Shown: piece by piece, positions 1 through 12,500 of the stretch
How positions within the stretch are numbered: the first letter of the stretch is position 1
How the letters are laid out: every line of letters starts with the position of its first letter
From: Pleodorina starrii
Lineage: Eukaryota > Chlorophyta > Chlorophyceae > Chlamydomonadales > Volvocaceae
Assembly (NCBI GenBank): GCA_030267565.1
Contig: BRXU01000014.1
Span: 1,772,001 to 1,836,000, forward strand
Length of the DNA stretch: 64,000 nt
Direction: 5' to 3'
Notes under the pieces: generated by a model
Seen by the model: only the letters and a program-made list of their open reading frames with translations
Told to the model about the DNA's origin: nothing
Database searches by the model: none
Program-made: the position numbers and the translations under genes

Positions 1-2114
1 CCTGGCACCCTTCCGGTACCTGTTGGCAGTCACAGGTACCCTTCCCAGTAGCACTGTCGCACACACACATACACATACACACACGCACACACATCTTTCG
101 AGGACATAGAGCCCGGGATCTGTAACGGCCGCAGCCATACGTGGCAGCCGGGGAGCTCGTCGGTACTTGCTGGGTCGAGCGCGTGGCATTCGCTTGATCT
201 TTGTTCCGCAGCTCTCTCTCTCTCTCCTTCCCACCCCGTCTGCTGACCCAGCCCGTATGCTAGGTGATTCACGATGCCATTGCATACCGCGCCTTCGCTC
301 CCCTGATCCCCCTGAACCGCCCTGATCCTCCTGGACTCCCGCCGCAGTAATGACCCTCGTTTTCATCTTGGCGGTGGGCGTCTTGGAGTGGCTCAACCGC
401 CTCCGCCATCTGGCGTTGACCATCAACATCGTGTTTGACTCAGTTTGGATCCTGATCTGGTGCGTGTCATACACGGTGTAGTACACATGTCTTGCGCGCG
501 TGCGAGTCTGGGTTGAGCGGGGGCAGCGGGTCGGGGCGGCTGGGGACGAGTCAGGGCTCAGGGACCGTGTCGAAACCGAAGGGATGGCTGCTCCCATCAA
601 ATGTTGGCAGAGGCCCAGAAAAAGCGGCCCAGCTGATCCGAAATTTGCTTGTCCGGCTTGTCGTACGAGCTTTGCTGCATTTCGTTCCATCGCCGCGGTT
701 CATGACGCACCTTTCTAACCCCTCCCTCCCTCCCTCCCTCCCTCCCTCCCTCCCTCCCTCCCTCCCTCCCTCCCTCCCTCCCTCCCTCCCTCCCTCCCTC
801 CCTCCCTCCCTCCCTCCCTCCCTCCCTCCCTCCCTCCCTCCCTCCCTCCCTCCCTCCCTCCCTCCCTCCCTCCCTCCCTCCCTCCCTCCCTCCCTCTCTC
901 CCTCCCTCCCTCCCTCCCTCCCTCCTCTCCCTCCCTCCCTCCTCTCCCTCCTCTCCCTCCTCTCCCTCCTCTCCCTCCTCTCCCTCCTCTCCCTCCTCTC
1001 CCTCCTCTCCCTCCTCTCCCTCCTCTCCCTCCTCTCCCTCCTCTCCCTCCTCTCCCTCCTCTCCCTCCTCTCCTTCTCTCCCTCCTCTCCTTCTCTCCCT
1101 CCCTCCTTCTCTCCCTCCCTCCCTCCCTCCCTCCCTCCCTCCCTCCCTCCCTCCCTCCCTCCCTCCCTCCCTCCCTCCCTCCCTCCCTCCCTCCCTCCCT
1201 CCCTCCCTCCCTCCCTCCCTCCCTCCCTCCCTCCCTCCCTCCCTCCCTCCCTCCCTCCCTCCCTCCCTCCCTCCCTCCCTCCCTCCCTCCCTCCCTCCCT
1301 CCCTCCCTCCCTCCCTCCCTCCCTCCCTCCCTCCCTCCCTCCCTCCCTCCCTCCCTCCCTCCCTCCCTCCCTCCCTCCCTCCCTCCCTCCCTCCCTCCCT
1401 CCCTCCCTCCCTCCCTCCCTCCCTCCCTCCCTCCCTCCCTCCCTCCCTCCCTCCCTCCCTCCCTCCCTCCCTCCCTCCCTCCCTCCCTCCCTCCCTCCCT
1501 CCTCTCCCTCCCTCCCTCCTCTCCCTCCTCTCCCTCCTCTCCCTCCTCTCCCTCCTCTCCCTCCTCTCCCTCCTCTCCCTCCTCTCCCTCCTCTCCCTCC
1601 TCTCCTTCTCTCCCTCCTCTCCTTCTCTCCCTCCCTCCTTCTCTCCCTCCCTGCCCTCCAGCGCCACCGCTGCCATCTCCTCGGCAGCGGCTCTGGGTCT
1701 CCGAAGGGAGCTGCGCCTGCACTGCCTGGACGACAACGACTGCGCGAAACTCAAGGCGGTGAGGGAAGGGGGAGGGGAAGGGGGGAGGGAGAGCGGGGGA
1801 GGGCAAGGGGGGAATCATAAGAGCGCGCCGGTGCAGGCCCGGGCCCCGCCACCCGCCACCCGCCACCCAGCTTAAAGAGCGGTGGGATGGGATGTCCCGG
1901 TCCCCCTCCCGCCTCCGGCCTCCGGCCTCCCTTGACCTCGTGGTCAGCCCCGCCCCGCCCCGCCCCTCAGGCTACCAGTTTGGTGTTTGGCCTGGCGCTG
2001 CTCAGCGGTCTCAGTCTTCTGTACGAGGTCCTGTTGTGGCGGGCGGGGCACAGCGGACTGGACCCCACCAGCCGCATCGCGCTCGCCCTGGACATCATGA
2101 GGTGGGTGACCGGC

Positions 2115-2148
<34 letters not shown>

Positions 2149-5044
2149 AAAAGAAATGATAGCGCAGCGAAGGAGCGGAGACGGCGCGGTGGCTGGGCGG
2201 CTGGGCGGCTGGGTGGCTGGGCGTGGGTCGAGGAGTCGGGGTGGATTTGTAACACGGGCCCTGGAGATCATGAGGTGCGTGAAAAAAGAAGTTACCGCAG
2301 CGGAGACGGAGACGGCGTTAGCGGTGGGTGGCTGGCTGGCTGGCTGGCTGGGTGGCTGGGAGACAGAAAATAAGATACCGCTGCGAAGGAACGGAGACGG
2401 CGGGGGTGGTGGGCGGCTGGGCGGATGGGTGGCTGGGTGTGGGTCGCGGTGTCGGGCCGGAACCGGAACACGGGCAAAGGCCGAATGGGCGTGTCGCTGC
2501 CAAGTGCCTACATTTGGCGCCTGTGGCCGAAGGAGCGAGTGGATGTTGGAATGGGTCGTCGGGCGCCGCGCGCAGAGGGACCACCCAGGACCCCACCCTT
2601 CTCGGCTGGCATCCGCAGGGTACGGAAGAAGTCCGCCGTACAAATCGTACAACCCGTCACGACCGTGGGCCGCAAGGCGAGCGGCGGTGAGGCGCTGTCC
2701 CCGGCGGAGCTGGGAACCGGCGGCGGCGGCGGCGGCGGTCGGCTGGCCGCCGCCGCGACGGCGCTGCGCTCCGCCCTGGGCCGCAAAGGTACAGCACCGT
2801 CGCCCGCCGGACCAGCGGCCGAGGCGACGGCGCCGTCGCCGTCAGGCTACGCGGGTGGTGCCGGCGGCGCGGCAGCGGCGGCGGCGGCGCCGCCGCCGAC
2901 ACAGCCGCCTTGGATGGCGGCGCTGGATGAGGTGGATCTGCCGGGCATGTACGGCAACGGCGGCGCGCTGGCGCAGGCGGGACGTCTGACGTCGACGTTG
3001 CGGGTGCGGGAGGCGGCTTGGCTGGCCAAGAGCTTCCTGGCAGTGCGGTGCGTGGGGAACCCGCGGGGGTAAAAAAGAAGATACCGCAGCGGAGGGACGG
3101 AGACGGCGTGGGGTAGGGCGGGGTTCATCCGCGCAGTCCGGGTCCCGCTCGGGGCTGGGGTTTTTGAGGGGCCCGGAGCCCATGGGGTGGTGTCATGGCA
3201 GGAACCACATATGGGAAGTGTGGGGAGGAGTTGGGGCGGGGTTGGGCAGTTGGGTTTCTTGCATCCAGTTGGGCCCTCCGGGCCTCCCCCAGGCAGCTCA
3301 GGAGGAGACGCAGGCACGGCAGTCTCCGGTGGTACTGTCCGGCGGGGGCAGAGGCTAGCCTCGCCTCAATGTGAATCCCTCGTCCGTTGCCAGTTTTCAG
3401 TTACATTCGTAACCGCCGCGCCGCCGCCGCGCCGCCACGCCGCCACCCTGCCATGTCGTCGTGCGCCTGCTGGTGCGCAGGGCGGCCCAGCTAGGCCTGG
3501 CGGTGGGCGTCATCGCCGCCCTGACCTCCCTGCCCGGATACTCGCACACACCCGCCTACGGTTTCCTGGTAGCGACGGAGGCACTGGGCCTGGCGGCGGC
3601 GGCGCTTCTGGGAGGCTGGCAGGCGGCACGCGCACTGGCGGGGCGAGCAGGCGCGGGCGCGGGCGCGAGCGCGAGCACCTGTCGCCGCTTCGCGGCGGCG
3701 GGAACGCAGGTACGGCAGGGCTACGGCAAGAGTACGACACGGGTGTGGGCGACATGGGCGTCGTCCACCCTGGTTAGCCGGGCTTGCGAGAGCAGCGTTT
3801 TGTTGCCTGTTTCTTCTTCTTCTTCTTTTTCACGGATGTCTGGGTTGTTTTGGAGTCCGTCGTAGCCCGTGAGCTGCGTAGCAGTGCCAGTATCCCCGTG
3901 ACAGTCCAGGCCTTTTCTCAGTCTCAGCCCCTCCCCGGCTCCGTCCCTTCGCTGCGGAATCGTTTTCCTTAACCCCCGCCTTCATCATAAATCTTACCCT
4001 TCGCTGCTTCGTTGCGGCTCGTACGTTTTCACCCCGCCGTTCTAATTACCCCGCCCGCCCGCCCGCCACCCCGCCCGCCTCCAGGCCTACTTAATTGCCT
4101 GCGCCCTCTCCGACCTGTTGCTGTGGGCCCTCATCGCCTGTGCCGCCACCGCCGCCGCCGCCGTTTCGACGCTGCCCTGCGCGCGAGTGACGACGTCTCA
4201 CGGCGCGGCGGTGTACGGCGTCGTACATCCAGGTATGCCCCCACCTGCCGCTCTCCCGTTCGCACCCCCCTCAACCCCTTGACCGACCTCCCGGCCCTGC
4301 CCTCCCTCCCTGCCCCCGCTGACGTATCATGTATTCCGGTCAATGTCGTACAAATGCACACACATGGAAGGCTGCTCGTCCCACGACCGCGCGGCGGCGG
4401 CGCTGGGGCTGCTGTCGGCGCCGGTGTGGATGGCGGCGGCGGCACTTTCGCTGGCGACCGCTCACGAGGGTTTCCGTACACTGGCCCTGCTGCGGCGGCA
4501 GCAGTCGCAGCGGCGGGAGGCTGCCGTACTCATGAACACCACCTCAGCGTCAACAATCGGCGGCGGCGGCGACGGGCGCGGCGGTCAGCGCGCCAGCTCC
4601 GGCGGCGGCGGCGGCGGTTACGCCGGAAGCAGCGGCGAAAGCTCCGGCGGCGAGTACGGCGCCACCGCTGGCGGCGGCGGCGAGCGGCTCGGACCCGTCT
4701 CCGACACGGGATTGGGCCACGTGCGGTACGGCACCGTACCGCCTTCGTGGCCCGGCCAGGCAAAACGCTCCGGCGGCGGCGCGGCGACAGCAGCAGCAGC
4801 GGCGGCGGCGCCGCCGCCGCCGACGGCGCGCGGTGTTTCGGAGTCGGCGGAGGAGAGGTGGACGGGGATTCGTGTCCCGCATGTGTCGAACAGCACGCCG
4901 GTCCTGGTGCGCGGCGGGGGCCGCGGCGGCGGCGCCGACGGCGGCGGCGCCGATGTGGAGTGGGGTGACGACGGTCTAGAGGTACGGCAGGAACGTGGGG
5001 AGCTGCACCATCCTCGCTCGGCTGCGGTGTTTACGATTGAGTAG
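1..5044 (+). CDS. Tandem CASP-like/MARVEL-type four-helix membrane protein (5' end outside window)
   Basis: Phase-consistent exons: 1-35 (partial), 348-459, 1662-1758, 1971-2101, 2619-3047, 3481-3709, 4085-4232, 4371-5044 (TAG); about 617 residues are visible. Two similar sets of membrane helices occur. Set one has TM2 around FRYLLAVTV, TM3 with an internal Asp (NIVFDSVWIL) and TM4 ending LLYEVLLWRAG; its TM1 lies upstream of the window. Set two has TM1 (LAVRAAQLGLAVGVIAAL), TM2 (AYGFLVATEA), TM3 again with Asp (ACALSDLLLWAL) and TM4. The acidic residue in TM3 and the FLVA motif in TM2 are typical of the CASP-like (DUF588)/MARVEL family of plasma-membrane proteins. The linker (2619-3047) and the C-terminal ~200 residues are Gly/Ala-rich and probably disordered. 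The 4371 acceptor is an unusual AAG but is the only AG available. The family call is from hand reading; the joining of both halves into one gene rests on matched phases. Confidence 0.72.
717..1655. repeat. CCCT tetranucleotide and CTCTCCCTC nonamer arrays
   Basis: About 0.94 kb of pure pyrimidine on the plus strand. (CCCT)n at roughly 719-930 and 1104-1500 is separated and followed by blocks of the 9-mer CTCTCCCTC. It lies in the intron between CASP-like exons 348-459 and 1662-1758 and ends only a few bases before the acceptor. The purine strand (GGGA)n has G-quadruplex potential. Long open frames through it, encoding only repeated Pro/Leu/Ser or Gly/Glu/Arg, are artefacts. Confidence 0.97.
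2102..2410. repeat. GGCT tetranucleotide tracts with three copies of a dispersed intronic repeat
   Basis: The intron after exon 1971-2101 starts with GTGGGTGACC followed by (GGCT)n. It then has three related ~40-bp units at about 2148-2190, 2281-2318 and 2365-2402, each reading roughly AAAAGAAGATACCGCAGCG followed by a GGAGACGGCG-like end and more GGCT/GGGT sequence. A fourth copy lies in the next intron at 3069-3108. They show no coding signal. Confidence 0.85.
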
Positions 5045-5925
5045 GCAGTCACGAGATGCAAAAGGACCCACGGGCCGGTGTTTGTTGTTTGTTGCCGGCA
5101 AACGGCTGGGTTTGGAGGGAAGGGAACGGCGGTGCGGCTTCGTTTCGACGACGGCGGCGGCAGTGGGATCTTTCGTGCGGTTGCGCCGCGCGTGTTCACG
5201 TATTCAGGGAGGAAGCGCGGCAGGGAATCTGTTGAGCACAACTCCTTTTTTTCGTGGACTTGACGCAAGTTCTGAGCGTCCTTTTTTTTCTGCACGGCAG
5301 ACGTTTGCGCCATTTCGGGGGGGCCGGGCCTCCCTCGGGGCTTTAGGATTGGGGGGTCCCGTAGTTGCGGCGGGGTCGTTCGAAGACATTTTAGCCTTCA
5401 AAGTGTTGTTCGGATAATGGGATGGGGCCAGCGGGTTTCGGAGCGGGTTGAACAGGCGTCCATTTCAACGAAGGTGGTGGTGGGCGGCACACCTGCCCAG
5501 GTGACATGGTGGTGGTCCTAGTGGTGGTGGTGGTGTTGTGTGGTGGGTTAGATGGGCGCTTTGCGGCGCTTTGGGCGTCTGATTGGTTTGGTGAGGAGAG
5601 CACGCACTGCAAACGGTTCATGCACGCATTGCACCGCACCGCACTACCGCTGATGGGGTTGCATTGGAGTGATTTGTGGTCTCAGGCCGGGGGTTTGAGA
5701 TTTGTGGTGGGTTTGGGGACTAATGTGGTGGTGCGGGAGGGGGCGGGGGAGGGGAGAGGTGTGGTGCCCTTCCCCCTCCCCCAGGGAGATGCAGGAAGAG
5801 ATGGATCCGGGGATCAGGCTGCCGGCTGCCGAACACCTCAGGACTCACAACGCACGCCTTCTGTCCGCTACTCCTGTCGACTGTCCGCACGCCACTCCAA
5901 ATCCCAATCCGTACCGCACTCGTCC

Positions 5926-5930
5926 TGTAA
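5926..5930 (+). promoter_or_regulatory. TGTAA poly(A) signal for the CASP-like gene
   Basis: TGTAA is the volvocine polyadenylation signal. This copy lies 882 nt after the TAG at 5042-5044, which would give a long but plausible 3' UTR. No earlier TGTAA was seen after the stop. Confidence 0.5.
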
Positions 5931-6083
5931 AAGTATGAAGCGAGCGCATCTCTCCGGAAGGAAAACCTCTCATAAGCCTCCGTCTCACTCTCTGTCAGTT
6001 CCCCCACTGTCCAAGAACGCTTCCCCGTGGCCCGCACGCCGGCCTCCCTCCCTCCCTCACCTCCCTCGCTCCCTCCCTCGTTA

Positions 6084-6185
6084 AATCGCGAAGTATTAAC
6101 CCAGCTCAAACCCATTTTGGAGAATCCTCGTCAAAAAAAGCTTGGCCACCATTTAAAATATGACATAAATGTCTTGGCCAATCAC
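6084..6185 (+). pseudogene. Fragment of a bacterial-type DNA polymerase I 3'-5' exonuclease domain
   Basis: Read from 6084 in the plus frame, about 34 residues match the DnaPol I proofreading domain: QLKPILENPRQKKLGHHLKY followed by DINVLANHG. This covers the Exo II region, in which the LKYD Asp is a metal ligand in the PolA family. The codons are AT-rich (TTA, AAA, ATA, CAA), unlike every other coding stretch in the window. The flanks are a CCCT tract on the left and a GTACCCC sequence on the right that could pass for a splice donor. No upstream or downstream continuation of polA was found in any frame. It could be a small inserted bacterial fragment or, less likely, a lone exon of an organellar polymerase gene. 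The protein match is strong for its length; the origin is inferred. Confidence 0.6.
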
Positions 6186-6607
6186 GGTACCCCATACGGT
6201 ACTGCACGTCCCTGCTCTCGCTCGCCCGCTCCCCGGCCGGTGCCACCTGGCTGGCCGCCTAGCCGCATATCCATATTGCGTATACAGCAACAGCATCTGC
6301 TGCTGCTTGCTGCTGCGGCTGCCTGCTGTGTCCTGGCCTGACCTTACTGCAGCTGCAGCAACAGCAGCGGCAGCTCTCTCAGCCCGCCTAACATCATCAC
6401 TGCCGCCCGCGCACCTCCTCCGCCCCTTACCGCCACCCCGGTTTGCACCGCCACCGCCACTCCCTCCAGAAGGGATACCGGGGTACCGGATCGCCGCCGG
6501 AAAGGCCGCCGCTGAGCCAGTGGTGACTGCGCCGCTCAATCAGGTGCCGCCGCGGAGCCGTCCGTCGCTGAGCCAGCGGCTGAGCCAGCGGCGGCTGCGT
6601 CCCACCG

Positions 6608-9530
6608 TCAGACGCCGCCGCCGCCGCCAGTGGTGGCCGGTGGTGGCCGTGCGCAGTTGCCCCAGGTCGTCTCCTCCGTGCCGTACGGGCAGTCCGCCGC
6701 TCGGGTCAGATTGAATGCCTCCACATTGAGCCGCCGTACCTTCTCACACAGCTCCATCTGGAACCGATCCCTGCCGTACCTGTCGTACATGCGCGCGCAC
6801 AGACAGAGACGCGGCGCCGCAGGCGCAAAGCGCGGTGCCGCACAGCAGCAGCGGGGCGTGCGGAGCGTCTCGAGGTTAGCAGAGGAGGTCAGCGGACGCA
6901 CGGGACACGGGCCCGACCACTGTGTCGTTCCGCCCCTTCCCGCGGCCCTTCGGCCCCATTCGCGCCGCCAAGGCGGCCCAGGCAGCTGCTTGGCCGGTAC
7001 CGCAACAACAACAACAACAACGCAGCGGCAGCGGCAGCCACCGCCGCCGTCGCCGCCGCTCCGGCCGTCGTGCGGCACCGCACCGCCCCGGCGGCCCGAC
7101 CCATCCATCCATCCATTCCCCCTGGCCCCCCTCACTGGCCTTCCCTGCCCCAGCAGCGGCCTCAATACCCGCAACCCCCCCAGCACCCATCCCCCGCCCA
7201 CCACCATCACCACCACCCCCATCACCACCACCACCACACCCACACCCCAGTACCGATGTATCCACCCACCCACCGCCCCACCACCACCACCCCACCCACA
7301 CCCCACCCACCCACCCACCTCTTTGTGAATCCACTTGCCGCCACGTGCTGCTGCCTCCCCCAGCACTTCTCCGCATTGGCCGAGGTGTGGGTGCCGCCCT
7401 CGTGACCGTCACCGCCGCGGCCCTCCAGATGCAGGAAGCCAACCTGACCACCACCACGACACATAACACCACCACCACCACCGGCGGCAGCAATGCCACC
7501 CGCCCACCCGCAAGCCATTCAGTGAGTTAGTCAGCCAGTCAGTCAGCCAGTTAGTCAGTCAGTTAGTAAGTTCGTCAGTCAGTTCGTCGGACGAGGGCCC
7601 ATCCCCATCCCCATTCCCCGGGGAATACTCACCCCCGGGTGGCGGTGGGGGGGGGAGGGGCGGGTCCCCCTTCGGTTTTCCTCCTCCCCACTTGCCCGTG
7701 TTCGCACTTCTTGCTCTCCTTACCCGCCCCTCCGGCGCACCCCCCTCCCCGCCCACCTGCCACCCGTCCAGCCACGCCCTGCTGCACAGCTCCCAGTCCC
7801 CCCAGATGCCGCAGTCGCCCCTCCGGGTGAAACCCTCCTCCAGTCCACCCAGGGAGGCGAAGGCGGTCGCACGGATCACCAGCGGGGCAAAGTCAACCAG
7901 CTGGGGGGAGGGAGGGAGGGAGGGAGGGCGGAGAGGGGAAGGGGAGGGGAGCCCGGGCGGGGACACGAGTGGGGCAGGGAGGGAGGAAGGGCGTGCACGT
8001 GTGCGCAGGGCCTCCGGCGAAGGCCAACAATCAATAACACACATCGATGCCCGCAGCAGCGCCCGCCACGGCCGCCGCCGCCGCAGAAGCAGGGCAGCCT
8101 CCCCGCAGTCCGGCAGGCTGGCGCAGGGCTTGCACGCCACCGCCACCGACAAGCAAAGTCCCGCGCCGGCCTGCTCTGCAACACAGGCCCCCCCCTTATA
8201 CGTGGACAACCCCCCCGCCGTGCAGCACAGCCCCCCCACCCGCCCCAGCTCCCCCCCAGCGGCCCACCTGCACGAAGGACCACCTCACTCCGGTCCGCGG
8301 GTCAGGCTCCCAGGGTGTGGGCATGAAGCGGTTGGTTGGCTCGTGGTTCTTACACAGGCGGTAGGTGTTCATTCCGATGATGGCCAGCTGGGGCCAGGCC
8401 TCCAGCAGAGTCACCAGCTGGGTGAGCCAGGCGGAGGCGGAGGGGGAGCCGGAGGGAGGCAGCTGGTCGTCCTGGGGGGGGGGGGAAAGAGGGGAGCAGG
8501 GAGAGAGGAGCAGGGAAAGCGGGGGTGTGGGGTGGGTGGGTGGGAGTTAGGACGGAGGGGTGTGGGAGTGGAGTGAAGGGCCGTGGAGGGATGGATGTGG
8601 GAGAGGGCGGGGTTGGGGTTCATCTGGCCGCGATTGGCACCTCGGAGAGCACCGCCCGCCATGGCTTTTGACAAGCCAACAGGGGTGTTGTTGCGGATGT
8701 ACATTGCCGTATATTCGCGCGTTCGGCCATCCCGCCCCTGTCCTTGCCTGCCAAATGATGAGGTACCGGCCCCGTGCCGCCCTCGCCGCCCGGTTGTAGC
8801 CGCGCGCTTCGTGCACGTTGGCGGAGAAGACAGGCACCACGAAGCCGCCCGCCTCCGCCGCCACGGCCGCCCACGCGCCCGCCTCGTGCGGGTTGTCCAC
8901 GTTGACCACCAGCTCGCAGGTCACGGGCGCGGAGGCGCAGGCGGCGCGAAGGCTGCCGGCCATCTGCAGGATGCCCCAGGGCCTGTTATGGATGTAATTA
9001 GGGGTGCGGAGAGTGGGAGGGGGAAAGCGGGGAACGCAGGGGGGCGGTGGGTCGGGGCATGCGGCGCGTCAAGAACGAGGAGTCAAGCCCTAGAAACGAT
9101 GTCCGAGGAGCGGCGGCATATCATGATTTCAGGTTTTGCCGTTGTGAGCTCGCCTTTTAAAGTACTCCAGCAGGATCGAAAAGGTTGGGCGGTCGTGGTA
9201 GTCGGCTGACGACTTGCGATGCGCGAGGCACTGCACCACTGAGTTTCTGCCCTCGAGCTTGCTTTGGTTGGCTGCAAGCCATGCTTCGATGTCCCGAACC
9301 CGCGAGGCATTGGCCGTCGGTGTCAGGCGCGCTAGTGCTGTTTGGGACTGAAGAGCTTGCACAGTTTGCACAATCGCCTTGAGTTCTAGTCGTTCCTGTC
9401 GTGAAATTCCGTTAATAAAAGTCGAGCAATAAGTCAGAGGGCTCGGATCAGGACCAGCAGCGGCGAACAATAGCAACTGTAAGCTTAGGGCGACGGCCGC
9501 AGAAAGGAAAGCAGAAGACATCGCCGGCAT
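6608..9530 (-). CDS. Secreted/Golgi family-2-like glycosyltransferase
   Basis: Exons on the minus strand: 9530-9154, 8982-8748, 8471-8268, 7900-7757, 7443-7319, 6779-6608, giving 418 residues. The start at 9530 opens a signal peptide (hydrophobic core about residues 8-25, LSAAVALSLQLLLFAAAG). The GT-A type fold is seen in order: PTFSILLEYFKRPWGILQ (first strand), a CELVVNVDNP segment, HEARGYNRAARAARGRYLII (helix before the metal site), WQDDQ (DXD-like, residues 205-206), then GDWELC (acceptor-side ED motif, about 307-309). Introns 1 and 2 use GC donors (AAAAG|GCGAGC and CAG|GCAAGG). Every joined phase is consistent. The last exon ends in a Gly-rich tail. Donor sugar and acceptor are unknown; it likely acts in the secretory pathway on glycoproteins or cell-wall glycans. 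An upstream in-frame ATG at 9590 is possible but would bury the signal peptide. Confidence 0.75.
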
Positions 9531-12500
9531 GATTGCTACATGGTCACAGGCATCGTCTATAAAATTCGTCAAGAGTCCAGAGGCGAACACCGAACAGATA
9601 TGGTTTCAACCGTTCCGTTAGCGGTTGTCAATAACGGTTTCGCTGTTCGAAGGGTCGACGTGGCGTTAATTCGATAACTGGCAATTTTAACGTTACGGGT
9701 TCATGCGGTCGTGTGTTATTTACACAGGCTCTAGACCGAACTATTTTCGCCTTACCAACAGTGTAGCAGCGGCTAAAACACAGGCCGGCGACCATGTTCC
9801 GTCCCACCCGTCAGGCGCCTATGCTGGGCCCTCCTATGGCGGCAAAGCCTTCCGGAGATGCTCTGCGGAGGCCCCACCGAGTACTTCCCTCTAGGTGACT
9901 TGCCTTAGGCGTGCAAGGGCGTCCAAGCCAGCAGTGTACAGCGTGTCATTGCGCAGCGCGCATTCTGATACGGTAATGTTTTCCTGTTCAACTACTTATT
10001 GCAACTTGTAATGTTTTCCTGTTCAACTACACTTTTTGATAACAACAAGTCGGGGGGGGGTCCGGAGCCGGCTCGACCGCCCTTCCACTCCATTGATCGT
10101 AGGAACTTGTAGGAAAGTCCGAAAGCTTAGACGGCGTACTCTGGCGTTCGTACACGGTGTTTGCAACGTTGGCTTACACAACGGTGCGAACCGATGCACA
10201 AGTCGTCGTTCCCAGGCCAGGCGCAGTCGTTGGCCTCGTGTATGCCCTTTGCGTGGGCTGCGCTGCTGCCGCTGCCGCTGCCGCTGCCGCTGCTGCCGCT
10301 GCTGCCGCTGCTGCTGCTGGTGTCGATGAGGGTCGATGGCAGGGGCTGCAAGGAGGGTGTAAGCCTGGCTCCTGAGCATCCGCGGGATTAGCCTTGGTAA
10401 CGTCAAAGCGCCCATGTCATATCACTCCAGCACGATGTTAAACCCTTAGGACGAAGCCTGAGAGCGCCGTTGCCCATAATGGAACCCGACGCGCTGAGGT
10501 CGGCCTCATCGCGCAAGAGCTCGGCCTCAGGGTACGCCAAGCCCTCGATGGCGACCTCATCGCGCTCATTGTTTGCATATTGATTGTACTAAAGTTGTGC
10601 GGCGGCGTCGGCGAGCGGCTGCGACCGCGGCCGGCCCTGCGCGGCGTCGGCATGGCTCTCGGAAGCTCGGCCTGACCGACCACTGTGTCTTGTCGAGAAG
10701 CAGCAGCGCCTTGTCAAGATCCATGTTGACTTGATGCAGAACTAGCCGGCAGAGAAACTCATTCGGGAGTGCCGACCGTGGTGAGGGACCGGTGCGCTTG
10801 TAGGTCGTACTATTTCGGAAAATAGTACGGCGTGCATGCTCCAGCGCTGTCCCGCGCACATAAAAGGTATTCACATAACTGCTTGGCCTTGTATATGTTC
10901 GTTATATGTGCCCCAGCAGCTTTGGTCACTTAGGCAGCTACCGTATTCATAAATAGACATGACCACGCAATCTCTGAGCAATTACGCGTAGCACGAGATT
11001 GCATTAAACAAGCAGAGGACATCAAGGCCATGCGTGATATAGATACATATTTGAAAGTCAATTCGGTGATAGTGTTGAGTGATGGCCGCCAGGCCAAGGC
11101 CCCAGCGAATGCTTCCCCGAACGCGATACTCAGCATGACACGTGGGAGCCTTGATTCCGGACACATGCCTGGCTTGAGCATAGTGCATAGGAGCTGTGCT
11201 CTGCTGTCGCTGCGCTTGTGCGGAGTTGCCCTTCGTCCTGTAGTAACTTTGGCGAGAAGTTCGCGAAGCGAAACGCGATGGAGATCGCCGAGCGCTTGTT
11301 ATACCAAGTATATGACATAACTGAACGATTGGTCTTGAATTAAATCAAAACTATGCTAAAATGAGGTTGTACTGGCTGTAACGGGGCGAGGGATCAACGT
11401 TTGGTCAATTACACCCCCCCCCTGGGGCCACGTTAGACTTTTTGGCCACGTAACGTGTAACGGACCCGTTACCCCATGCGAACTGACCACGTTTCCTGTA
11501 AAGTGATAACGTAACGTGTCATGTAAATACAGCATTACCGAGGGCGGCGGCTAGGGAGGGCGGTAGCAGCTTCGCAGCCACGCGGCATGTACGGATGGCT
11601 GCCAGGCCGGAATGGATGGCTGTCTACACGCGGCATGTACGGATGGCTGTCTCCATGGCCTAGGCCAGCTTGTTACACAGCTCCAGCTGCCACACGATCT
11701 TGGGGGTGCGAGGACGGACCCAGCAGGCGAAGGGCGCAACAGGGCGCAACTTCCAATGGTTCGCCGGGCAAACCGTTTATTGTAAAACGATCCGAACCAG
11801 GGGAGACCCCACATCCCCTGATCCGATCAGGCCCGATAGCGTTTGCATTCTTGTGTCACATACAAGCTTCTTGAGCTAGCACGGCCAAGACGAGCCACGA
11901 GGTGCTGGAACCGCCGGGCTGGAAACCAACTGACACAGAAAGAAGAACATTAGAAATAAACATATGAGGGTGCTGCTGCCAGCTCCGCCGGTCCAGGGCT
12001 CCAGGCCAGTCCGCCTGCGAATGCCGTCTGCAAAGGTCTTCAGTATGACACGTGCTGGCTCCCGTTGGCTCCCGCGTCCCGATACCCCCTGATCGTATCC
12101 ATTCGATCTCCCGAAGAGGCTCCCTGTTGCCACAGCGTCACAGCGCGAACGTCCCAGTACCCGGGGGCCGCGACATACACATGATCAGGAAGCGACGCTC
12201 GCCCGCCACCCTCCTGCCAGTCCTCGTGAGCCCGACACCACCTTTACAGCTATCGTTCGCTGTAGTTATAGTTATAACTACTCTGTGGCTATACATAGCT
12301 CGCAATATGTGGTTGTCTTCCAGCTTCTGTAAAGCTTGATTAACCAATAAACCACCTTTCTTCCCGCTGCCGACGTGCGACTGGTTAACTGCCAGAGCGC
12401 TGCCAGCGGCAAAACACACACAACCTAACCGTATCAAGGTGACATGTTGCTTTGGCGAAACATATTACTCATCGTGCCTGGAGGATCCCACACACGGCAG

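Larger units (their letters stand above)
5045..6607. other. Convergent 3' region between the CASP-like and glycosyltransferase genes
   Basis: It contains the presumed CASP-like 3' UTR (to about 5945), a short CCCT-rich tract at 6040-6080, the polA-like fragment at 6084-6185, and then sequence leading to the stop codon of the minus-strand glycosyltransferase at 6608-6610. No other gene is evident. Confidence 0.6.

Noticed and set aside
597..1866. Frames of 380-440 codons on both strands across the CCCT arrays (Pro/Ser/Leu or Gly/Arg/Glu repeats)
   Set aside because: They are translations of a microsatellite inside an intron flanked by phase-matched exons 348-459 and 1662-1758.
8010..8190. Possible extra glycosyltransferase exon after a CAG at about 8190 (minus strand)
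   Set aside because: Exons 8471-8268 and 7900-7757 join directly in phase 0 and restore the family pattern; the extra piece is Cys/Arg-rich and adds nothing recognisable.
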